Below are positions 1 through 6,900 of a stretch of DNA of 20,462 bases, piece by piece. This DNA comes from Armatimonadota bacterium (GTDB taxonomy: Bacteria > Armatimonadota > UBA5829): positions 1 to 20,462 of the forward strand of contig JAEWSK010000028.1 in assembly GCA_023398345.1 (NCBI GenBank), written 5' to 3'. Both the position numbers and the translations under genes were made by a program. How positions within the stretch are numbered: the stretch's first letter is position 1; every line of letters begins with the position of its first letter. The notes below the pieces were generated by a model that worked only from the letters and a program-made list of their open reading frames with translations, was not told where the DNA came from and did no database searches.

Positions 1-144
1 CGCTCGAGACAACTCGGCGGAACCGGACTGGGCCTTGCAATAGTGAAAGACATCGTCGAAGCACACGGCGGCAAAGTTGAAGTTGAGACAGAATTAGGCA
101 ATGGTAGCGCATTTACGGTGACTATTCCGGCTGTAAGCTCCTAG
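1..144 (+). CDS. Sensor histidine kinase, C-terminal fragment
   Basis: This is the last 47 codons of a gene that begins outside the window; the stop is TAG at 142-144. The visible peptide contains [18 protein letters not shown], the G2 box and following helix of the GHKL ATPase domain, then the usual final strands ([18 protein letters not shown]). This is the ATP-binding end of a two-component sensor kinase that autophosphorylates on histidine. The sensory input and DHp domains are upstream and cannot be seen, so neither signal nor partner regulator can be named. The protein stops right after the ATPase fold, so it has no fused receiver domain at its C-terminus. The 212 bases to the next gene show no clear terminator, only a weak TGTGGG/CCCACA inverted repeat (212-217 and 234-239). 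Confidence 0.93.
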   Translation, partial: RSRQLGGTGLGLAIVKDIVEAHGGKVEVETELGNGSAFTVTIPAVSS

Positions 145-356
145 CGATAACATATTTACATATCTTTGAGTTGCAAAATTGTGCTACTATTGTCAATGAA
201 AGCATTTATACTGTGGGCATTTTGTCCCTCATACCCACATACGGGGCAAAGCCTTAGACCAGTTTTTGTAAATTTAATACGCACCCGTTGATATGATTCA
301 CTTTTGTGGATAGAATATTGTTACTGGCGAGCGCGAGAGGCAGAGGCAAAAATATA

Positions 357-1166
357 ATGGACTCTATTGGCATCACATTAAAATCGGAACGAGAAAAGCG
401 TGGGCTTTCCGTGCAGGAAGCTCACGATGCAACAAAGATCGCAATTCAGAGCATAGCAGCTCTGGAAGAAGATCGGTTCGAGTCTTTCCCGAACAAAGTC
501 TATGCTCGCGCGTTTTTGCGTGATTACGCCAACTTTCTAGGACTCGACAGCACATCTTTGCTTGCGGCATACGAAGAAGCATGGAGTCCGAAAATCGATA
601 TCGATACAGCACCAAAGAAGAACTCTGGATCGGCATGGCGCGCCATAGGATACTCGCTGCTGGTTGTGATTTTAGTCGCGGGACTGGCTGCAAGCGGCTA
701 CTATGGCCTATATACGCTTCAACACAAGCGCGCTGCTAACCAGGCAAGCGTTACCGCGAACAATAATGCAACAAAGCCCGACGTCGCCACGATTCCCAAG
801 GCGCAGCCTGTCGCTCCTCCAAAATCTGATGTCGCCACAAAGCCCAAGCCCGCACCAGCGGCCGTTGCACAGACAAAACCAATTCCGGCAACACCTAGCT
901 TGGAAGTGACGGCTCTAAGGGATGTCTGGGTTCAGATCAAGGCCGACAACAAAACCGTATTTATGAACATAATTCCAAAGGGTGCAACAAAGACATTTGA
1001 AGGCCAGAAGAGCATCTATATAAAAACCGGCATGGCAGGAGCAGTGCAGCTCAAGTTCAACGGGCAAATTCAGCCGCCTCTCGGCAGTTTGAAAGTTAGA
1101 GGAGAAAAGAACTTCACGATGCCTGCACCTAGCGTGCCCGCACCAGTATCTCCGCAAACGCATTAA
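357..1166 (+). CDS. RodZ-like HTH / DUF4115 membrane protein
   Basis: A 269-residue bitopic protein with RodZ architecture. Residues 3-75 form a HTH_25-type helix-turn-helix (LKSEREKRGLSVQEAHDAT, then YARAFLRDYANFLGLD). One membrane span lies at about 97-118. A Pro/Lys/Ala-rich linker (130-180) contains an imperfect repeat (KPDVATIPK, KSDVATKPK). A DUF4115-type beta domain covers about 181-255 (SLEVTALRDVWVQIKADN). In known RodZ proteins the HTH binds MreB in the cytoplasm and the C-terminal domain is periplasmic, coupling the elongasome to wall synthesis. That role is inferred, because no mreB or pgsA is nearby. A GTG at 306 opens the frame further upstream, but ATG 357 has a GAGGC Shine-Dalgarno at 343-347 and starts exactly at the family N-terminus, so I prefer it. 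Confidence 0.85.
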   Translation: MDSIGITLKSEREKRGLSVQEAHDATKIAIQSIAALEEDRFESFPNKVYARAFLRDYANFLGLDSTSLLAAYEEAWSPKIDIDTAPKKNSGSAWRAIGYSLLVVILVAGLAASGYYGLYTLQHKRAANQASVTANNNATKPDVATIPKAQPVAPPKSDVATKPKPAPAAVAQTKPIPATPSLEVTALRDVWVQIKADNKTVFMNIIPKGATKTFEGQKSIYIKTGMAGAVQLKFNGQIQPPLGSLKVRGEKNFTMPAPSVPAPVSPQTH

Positions 1167-1197
1167 CTTGGTGCCTATTGCACTGAAATGTTAAATT

Positions 1198-1356
1198 TTG
1201 GTTTCCTATCTAGCTCAACAAGAAGGAATTCCGCACCAAGTCCACGAATGTACCCCGTTAGAAGTCGACCGGCTTGCTTACGGTTTGGCTAAAGTGCTCG
1301 CAAGAGAAGCTGTCGAGGAAACAAGGATACTCGTACACGCGTCTTTTGCGGGATAA
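1198..1356 (+). CDS. Possible small ORF or gene remnant upstream of the YjbH-like gene
   Basis: A frame open from 1195 to the TAA at 1354-1356 gives about 52 residues (VSYLAQQEGIPHQVHECTPL..., then DRLAYGLAKVLAREAVEETR). The composition is convincingly protein-like: an amphipathic, Ala/Glu/Arg-rich helix with few rare residues. The only near-N-terminal start is TTG 1198, which lacks a good Shine-Dalgarno, and a stop lies just upstream at 1192-1194. It ends 21 bases before the next gene. It may be a genuine small protein, a decayed 3' end of a larger gene, or a chance open frame. I do not recognise the family. Confidence 0.35.
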   Translation: MVSYLAQQEGIPHQVHECTPLEVDRLAYGLAKVLAREAVEETRILVHASFAG

Positions 1357-1377
1357 TCCGAAAGGAGCGCAAGTAAA

Positions 1378-2103
1378 ATGAGGAAGTTTGCTGTGCTGCT
1401 CGTTATTGCGGCAATGGCGATTGGATGTGCGGGTGCTCTGCATGCCGCTACCACGATCTACGGTATCAGCGGTCTAATCGAGACTCCTGACGATACCATT
1501 GTTTCATCGAAAAGCCTGACACCCACTGCGGACAGGATTTTTGACTTTAAGCCTGATGGGGCTTCGACCGGCGTTGACGTTACGACGTTCGGTGGCGCTA
1601 TCGGGATCATCCCGAACTTGGAAATCAGTGCAGTTGGTATTGACACTGACGCAGATAACTCCGACACAGAGTGTCTGATTAATGCAAAGTACCAATTGCT
1701 TCCCGAAACCCTGACGAGACCATCCGTCACGGTCGGAGTTGTTGATGCTGCCCAGAGACTGGAGCATCTTACGAGCTACATCACCGAGACAAGCGCATTC
1801 GTCGTGTTCGGAAAGAATATATCGAACATAGCCGAAGGCGTCAGTGGTCTAGTATCAAAGCCGATAAAAGGCACTTTCGGGTTCGGAACCGGACTCTACA
1901 GAAGTGTTTTTGCCGGCCTAAATATGTCCCTTTCACCGAAGATGAGCGTTGCCGTCGAGTATCTCAACAGAGGCCTTCGCGACGACTCCACCGTCAGTGG
2001 CGTTGTTCGCTTCCAGCCGATTGAGGCACTGTCCGTTGACGCAGGTATTATCGGATTCAAGGACTTTTATGCTGGGGCAAGCTTCAACTTGTCCACGTTC
2101 TAA
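1378..2103 (+). CDS. Exported YjbH-like / outer-membrane barrel protein
   Basis: A 241-residue exported protein. Residues 1-23 are a classical signal peptide (MRKFAVLLVIAAMAIGC..., with an ALHA cleavage site before ATTIYG). The mature start TTIYGISGLIETPDD resembles the GLI-x-TP opening of YjbH-family envelope proteins. The rest alternates short beta-strands and Gly/Ser turns, and the chain ends in Phe (FYAGASFNLSTF), as many outer-membrane barrels do. It probably sits in the outer membrane or periplasm; substrate and role are unknown. At 241 residues it is much shorter than full-length YjbH, so only a loose relationship is claimed. ATG 1378 has a strong AGGAG at 1362-1366. The gene is followed by a textbook terminator. 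Confidence 0.7.
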   Translation: MRKFAVLLVIAAMAIGCAGALHAATTIYGISGLIETPDDTIVSSKSLTPTADRIFDFKPDGASTGVDVTTFGGAIGIIPNLEISAVGIDTDADNSDTECLINAKYQLLPETLTRPSVTVGVVDAAQRLEHLTSYITETSAFVVFGKNISNIAEGVSGLVSKPIKGTFGFGTGLYRSVFAGLNMSLSPKMSVAVEYLNRGLRDDSTVSGVVRFQPIEALSVDAGIIGFKDFYAGASFNLSTF

Positions 2104-2158
2104 GTTGCAATCCATCGCCCTTTAGCGCTTGACGTTAATTGGGCTATAAAAAGAAATG

Positions 2159-2194
2159 GCGGGCCGGGAGCAAGACCGGCTCGCTTTTATTTTT
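2159..2194 (+). terminator. Rho-independent terminator of the YjbH-like gene
   Basis: A 9-bp GC-rich stem (GCGGGCCGG at 2159-2167, CCGGCTCGC at 2176-2184, one G-U pair) closes an 8-base loop. It is followed at once by a T-tract, TTTTATTTTT, at 2185-2194. Confidence 0.92.
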
Positions 2195-2332
2195 GCCTGA
2201 CTTTTTGCGCAGTCTATTGTGAGACAGCTCAGATTCTATAAGAACGACAGCGCGATATTTATCGCATGTATATTTTCAATAGGATGGAAGTTTAGGGGTT
2301 AGGATTTTATTTGAGTGCGCCGTTGGGGGTAT

Positions 2333-3148
2333 CTAGTATTCTTCTATTTCGGACAGCGAATGCCACGGTCGGAGCGGCTGCAATCTGGCGTCTTCATGGT
2401 CTGTGCCATTACAGCGTGCGGCGTGGCCGTCGGCAAACATAGTGTTGCGATAGGCCAACTGCCCATCAGGAACCTGATCTCCCATATGCCAACACCATGT
2501 GTCGCCCAGCACTGCCTTGCGAGTGGGACAAACTACGGATGAAACCGGCGCTCCAACGCGCTGCAAACCACTGGAGCTTATGAGTTCAGGGGCCAGCGCC
2601 GTCCAATGCCTTAGGGCGTTTGTAATAGCCGTTCCGCTGCTGTGAACAGTCCAGTCGACTTGGTTTGCCGCATAGTACTCATAGCTGCAGCCGGCGTATT
2701 TCCATATCGGCTGGTTTGGCGGAACCCCATAGACGGAATTAGCGCTTCTCACTCCGATGTCGCTTGGACAGCCAAAAACACCGGGGTTGTCATACAGCCC
2801 GTCCGAATTTTTGTGCATGCCGTTGCGCACGTAACAGGTAAGGAGTTCTTGGATAGTTCTTTGTGAGCCATTCTCGGGTTTTGCCCAATAGCTTGGAGCG
2901 CCCCATGCGGCGGCTGAGGGGAATCGGTTTGTGTTGTCATCAAGGTAAAGCGTGAGAGCAGAGCCAAGCTGCTTCATGTTGGAGATGCATCTTGTTATTT
3001 TGGCGCCCTCTTGGGCTTTGACTATTACAGGAAACAAAATCGCCGCAAGCACGCCAATAATGCCCATGACCACGAGCAATTCAACAATCGTGAAGCCCGC
3101 GGACTGAGACGAACGCCTTCTTATATTGCCAACACATCCCACTAGCAT
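2333..3148 (-). CDS. Type II secretion/pilin-like protein with C-terminal FADGHA motif
   Basis: A 271-residue prepilin-like protein. It has a type III signal: GFTIVELLVVMGIIGVLAAI, with the peptidase site between Gly18 and Phe19 and the conserved Glu at +5 (Glu23). After the hydrophobic helix come a globular domain with several cysteines and, near the end, MFADGHA, the closing motif of the large pseudopilin families abundant in Planctomycetota, Lentisphaerota and Armatimonadota. It would be processed by a prepilin peptidase and assembled in, or displayed from, the inner membrane; the specific function is unknown. A longer frame starts at GTG 3190, but ATG 3148 has GGAG eight bases upstream and gives the shorter pre-sequence, so I choose it. 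No other pilus or secretion gene is adjacent, so it appears to be an orphan pseudopilin. Confidence 0.85.
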   Translation of the reverse strand: MLVGCVGNIRRRSSQSAGFTIVELLVVMGIIGVLAAILFPVIVKAQEGAKITRCISNMKQLGSALTLYLDDNTNRFPSAAAWGAPSYWAKPENGSQRTIQELLTCYVRNGMHKNSDGLYDNPGVFGCPSDIGVRSANSVYGVPPNQPIWKYAGCSYEYYAANQVDWTVHSSGTAITNALRHWTALAPELISSSGLQRVGAPVSSVVCPTRKAVLGDTWCWHMGDQVPDGQLAYRNTMFADGHAARCNGTDHEDARLQPLRPWHSLSEIEEY

Positions 3149-3205
3149 CGCTGCAACTCCAGGCGAATCCCGCCTATGCGCAATACACACTTTACCAGCA
3201 AACTC

Positions 3206-3234
3206 AGTTTACACCACATACGGCCCCTCGTCAA
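3206..3234 (-). promoter_or_regulatory. Predicted promoter of the pseudopilin gene with inverted repeat
   Basis: On the minus strand TTGACG (3234-3229) is separated by 17 bases from TAAACT (3211-3206), about 50 bases before the chosen ATG. A perfect inverted repeat TCAACA-ccat-TGTTGA (3231-3246) overlaps the -35 and could be an operator. Prediction only. Confidence 0.5.
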
Positions 3235-3427
3235 CACCATTGTTGAGGCCTTTTGCGCAAAAAACTGATACGGTTTGTTCGTTTTATCCTACCCTCGATC
3301 AATTGCAGGAAAACCAATAAGACTTATGCCTCCATTATCGGATGACGCATGAGATGATGTTATATTAATTGCACTAAAAATTTGATACTGGGCCTTTGCG
3401 CCCTTTATGCCGGCAGAACTTTGACTG

Positions 3428-3494
3428 CAACTAAACATGACTAAAAGATTGACTAAAGATGACCTTGACAGGGTTTAGTTGTTTTTCCTATTAT
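3428..3494 (+). promoter_or_regulatory. Operon promoter with ACTAAA operator boxes
   Basis: A -35 TTGACA (3465-3470) and a -10 TATTAT (3489-3494) lie 18 bases apart, giving a start near 3501. Three direct ACTAAA copies (3430-3435, 3440-3445, 3452-3457) sit just upstream with 10- and 12-base periodicity, and an inverted TTTAGT (3474-3479) lies between -35 and -10. The outer arms CAACTAAAC (3428-3436) and GTTTAGTTG (3473-3481) are perfect 9-base inverted repeats. Helically phased direct repeats next to a -35 suggest activator binding, for example by an OmpR/PhoB-type regulator; the regulator is unknown. Confidence 0.65.
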
Positions 3495-3547
3495 TAACTT
3501 GATTGATTTAAACGGAGTTTTATCTGGCGCATTTAGACAAACTACAT

Positions 3548-4000
3548 ATGTCCACTTTCACTGCCTCCAAATCCGCCTCTTCCACAGCCGAGGATCGAAT
3601 AATCCTGAGCTGGACAGTGCATCTCGCACGCTCACAGCCCACCAGAGCAATTGCTTCAATTGCGTTCATCTGCGTCGCGACTGCAATAGGGTTTGCTCTA
3701 GCGGGTGCGCTTGTCGCAGGAATTGCAGCAGTTGCGCTGATTGCGTCATTATCTGATTTCTTATTTCCGGTTAGATATATAATCACATGCGAGAAGGCTT
3801 CATCAAAGATGATCGGCAGGGGCAGTGAGATAAAATGGGCCGATGTGAAACGCTGCTATTTGGACGATTGTGGCGTTAAATTGAGCCCGTTGGATCGAAT
3901 ATCGAGGCTGGAGGCGTTCAGGGGAGTGTATTTGCGCTTTGCAGACAACAAAGACGAGGTCATCGAGACCGTTAAGTCATTGAGACCAAACGATGTATGA
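3548..4000 (+). CDS. Membrane protein with two TM helices and PH-like domain (operon gene 1)
   Basis: 150 residues, first gene of the six-gene membrane operon. A polar N-terminus (1-30, including EDRIILSWTVHLARSQP) leads into two adjacent membrane helices (about 33-51 and 52-70). A soluble C-terminal region (about 74-145) follows: FLFPVRYIITCEKA, then IKWADVKRCYLDDCGVKLSP and RGVYLRF. That beta-rich pattern after a transmembrane hairpin resembles bacterial PH-like domains of the DUF304/YdbT kind; this is inference from pattern, not a confirmed match. ATG 3548 has no convincing Shine-Dalgarno. GGAG (3514-3517) is instead well spaced for an in-frame CTG at 3524, which would add eight residues. 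It overlaps the next gene by 8 bases, so translational coupling is likely. Function unknown. Confidence 0.8.
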   Translation: MSTFTASKSASSTAEDRIILSWTVHLARSQPTRAIASIAFICVATAIGFALAGALVAGIAAVALIASLSDFLFPVRYIITCEKASSKMIGRGSEIKWADVKRCYLDDCGVKLSPLDRISRLEAFRGVYLRFADNKDEVIETVKSLRPNDV

Positions 4001-4301
4001 TACCGACATCACCACGCCTTTAACAAATAAGCAGCGCGACGAGGTAATTGAAGGCATCGCGCGGAAGATAGTAGGCAGACACTTAGAAACTCCGGCTGTT
4101 ATGTTTTTTGATATGCATAAGCCTCTTTCGTTTATTGCGAGTCAGGCAATGCTGATGGGACTGCCGCTTTTGGGGTTGTTCTTCGGAGCGCAGCCGGTGG
4201 CGAATGTGAGCAAATTGCTTTCAGATCGGGAGAACGTCGAGGCGTTGATTACACGTATTGAAGAATTGTCGGCGCAAAAAGACGACAAACGTCAGGAGTG
4301 A
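3993..4301 (+). CDS. Small single-TM protein (operon gene 2)
   Basis: 102 residues; the ATG overlaps the stop of gene 1 by 8 bases. Residues 11-31 are a charged amphipathic segment (LTNKQRDEVIEGIARKIVGR). TPAVMFFDMHKPLSFIASQA leads into one hydrophobic helix (about 46-66), and a charged C-terminal helix follows (LSDRENVEALITRIEEL, 76-92). One membrane span between two amphipathic helices suggests an adaptor or assembly subunit for the larger membrane partners. That is inference; I recognise no named domain. The MHKPLSFIASQ stretch looks like a family signature worth searching. The stop TGA (4299-4301) overlaps the Shine-Dalgarno (AGGAG, 4294-4298) of gene 3, again implying coupled translation. 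Confidence 0.8.
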   Translation: MYDTDITTPLTNKQRDEVIEGIARKIVGRHLETPAVMFFDMHKPLSFIASQAMLMGLPLLGLFFGAQPVANVSKLLSDRENVEALITRIEELSAQKDDKRQE

Positions 4302-4310
4302 GCTAGATCA

Positions 4311-5138
4311 ATGGGCGGCATGACTGAGTTCGCAAACCCAGCGACCTACATAGTCGAAGGCATTCTGGTCTTTTTTATATTGTGGAAGATTTTGTCCGCC
4401 AGGCGCGGTCGAGATCTCTATATACGAAGGATCCCAGGGCTGTCAGTGCTCGATGAGGCCGTTGGACGAGCAACTGAGATGGGCAAACCAATGCTCTACG
4501 CGACGGGCTTGAGCGGTCTGGACATAGTGGGTCTTCAGTCGATGGCGATTATGTCGAATGTCATCCAGCGGGCCGCAAACTACTCTACTCGCGTCATTGT
4601 GCCGATGTACGACCCGGTGCTATACACCGTCGCCGAGGAAGTGGCTAAAGACGCATATGCCACCGCAGGAGTGCCGGAACAGTTCATACCCGAAGACATA
4701 AGATACCTTACTGACCGACAATTTGCATGGGCGTCGGGCGTAGTTGGAATCCAACACAGAGAAAAGGTCGCGACGGCGTTCTACTTCGGCACATACGCTG
4801 CCGAAGCGCTGATTCTTGCCGAAAACGGGCAGATGGTGGGCGCGTTGCAGGTAGCTGGAACTCCGTCGATTATACAAATTCCGTTCTTTTTGGCGGCTTG
4901 TGATTACACGATCATCGGCGACGAGTACTATGCGGCCAGTGCGTATCTGTCTCGTGAACCTACGCTGCTGGGCAGCCTAGTCGGACAGGACTACGGCAAA
5001 ATTTTAATGATGGCACTGGTAATGATCGGCGTAATCGGCGTGACGGTAATTTCTATGCAAACTAGCTTTCCACTGCTAAAGGGCATTGGGCAGTTTTTTA
5101 ATGACTACTTCCTGACGTATTTCCCAGGGCATTCATAA
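4311..5138 (+). CDS. DUF6754-like membrane protein (operon gene 3)
   Basis: 275 residues with an N-terminal helix (about 12-29), a large alternating hydrophobic/soluble middle, and a second clear span (about 229-249) before a short tail. The middle region is Gly/Ala-rich with blocks that look conserved: MLYATGLSGLDIVGLQSMA (61-79), TRVIVPMYDP (93-102), TAFYFGTYAAEALILAENG (155-173) and DYTIIGDEYYAASAYLS (198-214). From memory these resemble DUF6754, a family without known function; I could not test this. There are no catalytic metal motifs such as HExxH or paired CxxC. ATG 4311 lies 12 bases after AGGAG; ATG 4320 is an alternative. It ends one base before gene 4. It is probably the core of the complex, given its apparent conservation and position. 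Confidence 0.8.
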   Translation: MGGMTEFANPATYIVEGILVFFILWKILSARRGRDLYIRRIPGLSVLDEAVGRATEMGKPMLYATGLSGLDIVGLQSMAIMSNVIQRAANYSTRVIVPMYDPVLYTVAEEVAKDAYATAGVPEQFIPEDIRYLTDRQFAWASGVVGIQHREKVATAFYFGTYAAEALILAENGQMVGALQVAGTPSIIQIPFFLAACDYTIIGDEYYAASAYLSREPTLLGSLVGQDYGKILMMALVMIGVIGVTVISMQTSFPLLKGIGQFFNDYFLTYFPGHS

Positions 5139-5139
5139 T

Positions 5140-6033
5140 ATGAGTTGGCAGCATCGCTTATCGAATATACTGTTCCCGTCGGCGGTCCACGGATCGCTGG
5201 TGTGGGTCTATATAACAGCGGCAATTGTTGTGGGCGTGGCGGCGCTGATCGCTTTGATGAGCTTGCCTCACAAATATCGAAAGGCCGTTGTTGTAGGTAT
5301 CACGTTCATCGGTGGGTTGTATTTCTCGCTGGAATTTCTCCTGCCGCACGAACAAGTTAGAGCATTTGGACACACAGTTGTCGGCAAGGGACACGTCACT
5401 GGATTTGCCAATGGTTTGACAAATGCAAAACCTAGCGTGGCTGACTGTCTGATGATAATAGGCGCGTTCACACTGCTTTTGGGCACATCTAACCTATTTC
5501 ATGTCCACAGCAAGGCAATCAAAAAACGCAGCCCCGGCTGGTACAACAGCTTGGCGTTTTTTATATCATTCTTTCTAATAATAATATTCGGCTTTTTTAG
5601 GGACGCATATATCGGCAAACACGGCATTAGAGGAGATATAGGCACAGCGAGCAGCCAGCTTTTTGCAATTCTATTCAATGGCTTTATTCAAAACTTAGAT
5701 GCGGCGATGTTCTCATTGGTTGCGTTCTATATCGTATCGGCGGCATATCGAGCATTTAGAGTAAAATCAGCCGAAGCCGGGCTTATGATGGCTACGGCGG
5801 GGATAGTGATGCTCGGGCTAGTACCGGTTGGAGCTTTAATTACAAGCTGGCTGCCTGATACCGGCATATTGTCTTGTCTGCGGCTCGAACGCATTACGGT
5901 CTGGATACTCACATGGCCGAGTATGGCGGTGCTGCGAGCAATCGAATTCGGACTATCGTTAGGCTACTTGGCAATGAGCCTCAGAGTTTGGTTGAGCTTA
6001 GAACGCGGAAGCTTCTTTGATAGGCAACTTTAA
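5140..6033 (+). CDS. Polytopic membrane protein (operon gene 4)
   Basis: 297 residues, very hydrophobic. About seven membrane helices can be drawn (around 20-41, 48-68, 101-121, 136-153, 171-203, 211-237 and 250-280; the last ones could be split). Between helices 2 and 3 is a hydrophilic loop (69-100) containing PHEQVRAFGHTVVGKGHVTG, rich in Gly and His. FGFFRDAYIGKHGIRGDIG follows helix 4. No transporter signature (Walker A, LeuT or MFS motif) is visible, and I do not recognise the family. The ATG starts one base after the stop of gene 3, and its own stop abuts gene 5 with no gap, so it must be cotranscribed and is probably coupled. Function unknown; channel, scaffold or export component are all possible. 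Confidence 0.8.
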   Translation: MSWQHRLSNILFPSAVHGSLVWVYITAAIVVGVAALIALMSLPHKYRKAVVVGITFIGGLYFSLEFLLPHEQVRAFGHTVVGKGHVTGFANGLTNAKPSVADCLMIIGAFTLLLGTSNLFHVHSKAIKKRSPGWYNSLAFFISFFLIIIFGFFRDAYIGKHGIRGDIGTASSQLFAILFNGFIQNLDAAMFSLVAFYIVSAAYRAFRVKSAEAGLMMATAGIVMLGLVPVGALITSWLPDTGILSCLRLERITVWILTWPSMAVLRAIEFGLSLGYLAMSLRVWLSLERGSFFDRQL

Positions 6034-6900
6034 ATGAACTTTAGTTATAGACTTCAAAATCTGGACAGACGCATTCTCTATGTGCTGGTGGCAATCGTAC
6101 TTTCCGTGCCGGTAATAATGAGACCTGCTCGGCATCCTGATAAAGACACAATCTTTCCTGAAGTACAGAACGCCTACGACACAATAGATCGAGTGCCGCC
6201 CGGTAAGATCGTTCTTGTATCAACAACATGGGGTGCTGGGGCAAAAGCCGAAAACGAGCCGCAGATGGAAGCGGTAATGAGGCATATGTTCAAAAAGCGC
6301 ATTAAGTTTGCGATACTTGCCTGGGAACCCGGCGGATCTGAAATCACATGGCAGAGCGCCGAGCGCATCCAAAATGCGATGCATGCAAAATACGGCAGGG
6401 ATTGGGTCCATCTGGGGTTTAAGACCGGCCCGCCATTTGCCATCGCAAGCGGACTGGGCGAAAACTTTGCCTCAGTTTTTTCAAAAGACAGAAATGGCAC
6501 TCCCCTTTCGAAGCTGCCCGCCGTGAGCTTTGTAAAAGATTACAGGCAGATCGGCGCAGTAGTCGATATAACCTCAACAGGAATGATGGGCATCTGGGTT
6601 CCGTATCTGACGATGCCAAAACACATTCCGTTAGTCTACTGCCCGACGGCTGTAATGGCTGTGTCGGCTTATCCTTACCTCGATTCCGGCCAACTCAGCG
6701 GCATGCTCAACGGAGTGATGGGCGCAGTGCAATACGAGACACTTATCGGCCAAGAGAATAAAAGAACAGACGCATCAGCCATTTCGTGGGCGCTCTCATG
6801 CGCGCATATATATATTCTTCTTTTGATAGTAATCGGCAACCTGGGCTACCTTGCCGCCAGACGAGCCGGAGTCGTATCGGGAGGGCATCGCATTGGCTGA
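6034..6900 (+). CDS. Bitopic protein with large extracytoplasmic domain (operon gene 5)
   Basis: 288 residues. A signal-anchor helix (about 12-29) is followed by about 225 residues of globular sequence and a C-terminal helix (about 255-276) with a short basic tail (ARRAGVVSGGHRIG), so the body should face the periplasm. The globular part has an alpha/beta look: KIVLVSTTWGAGAKAEN (58-74) and IKFAILAWEPGG (90-101), then GRDWVHLGFKTGPPFAIASG (121-140), and AVVDITSTGMMGIWVPY (175-191). The region after LVYCPTAVMAV, YPYLDSGQLSGMLNG (213-227), is Gly-rich and looks like a conserved signature. The folds suggest ligand binding or a degenerate enzyme, but no family can be named. ATG 6034 directly follows the previous stop. 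It overlaps gene 6 by 8 bases. Confidence 0.8.
   Translation: MNFSYRLQNLDRRILYVLVAIVLSVPVIMRPARHPDKDTIFPEVQNAYDTIDRVPPGKIVLVSTTWGAGAKAENEPQMEAVMRHMFKKRIKFAILAWEPGGSEITWQSAERIQNAMHAKYGRDWVHLGFKTGPPFAIASGLGENFASVFSKDRNGTPLSKLPAVSFVKDYRQIGAVVDITSTGMMGIWVPYLTMPKHIPLVYCPTAVMAVSAYPYLDSGQLSGMLNGVMGAVQYETLIGQENKRTDASAISWALSCAHIYILLLIVIGNLGYLAARRAGVVSGGHRIG

Larger units (their letters stand above)
3149..3547. other. Divergent intergenic region between pseudopilin and six-gene operon
   Basis: No coding sequence is supported here. The left part holds the pseudopilin promoter and leader. The right part (3428-3494) holds the operon promoter and its repeat boxes. In between, a short GGGC/GCCC hairpin followed by TTT (3390-3406) is terminator-like but weak. 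The stretch 3247-3385 shows nothing I can name. Confidence 0.6.

Noticed and set aside
171..193. Possible promoter for the RodZ-like gene
   Set aside because: Candidate -35/-10 elements have poor matches or spacing (TTGAGT with 16 bases to TATTGT), too weak to report as a feature.
3390..3406. Terminator-like GGGC/GCCC hairpin resembling GGGCCTTTGC at 10906
   Set aside because: The shared string is about 10 bases and the stem is only 4 bp; not enough to call a repeat family or a terminator.
3499..3756. Alternative-frame open frame overlapping operon gene 1
   Set aside because: It reads as a Ser/Cys-rich shadow of the real frame, with a TTG start and no ribosome-binding site.
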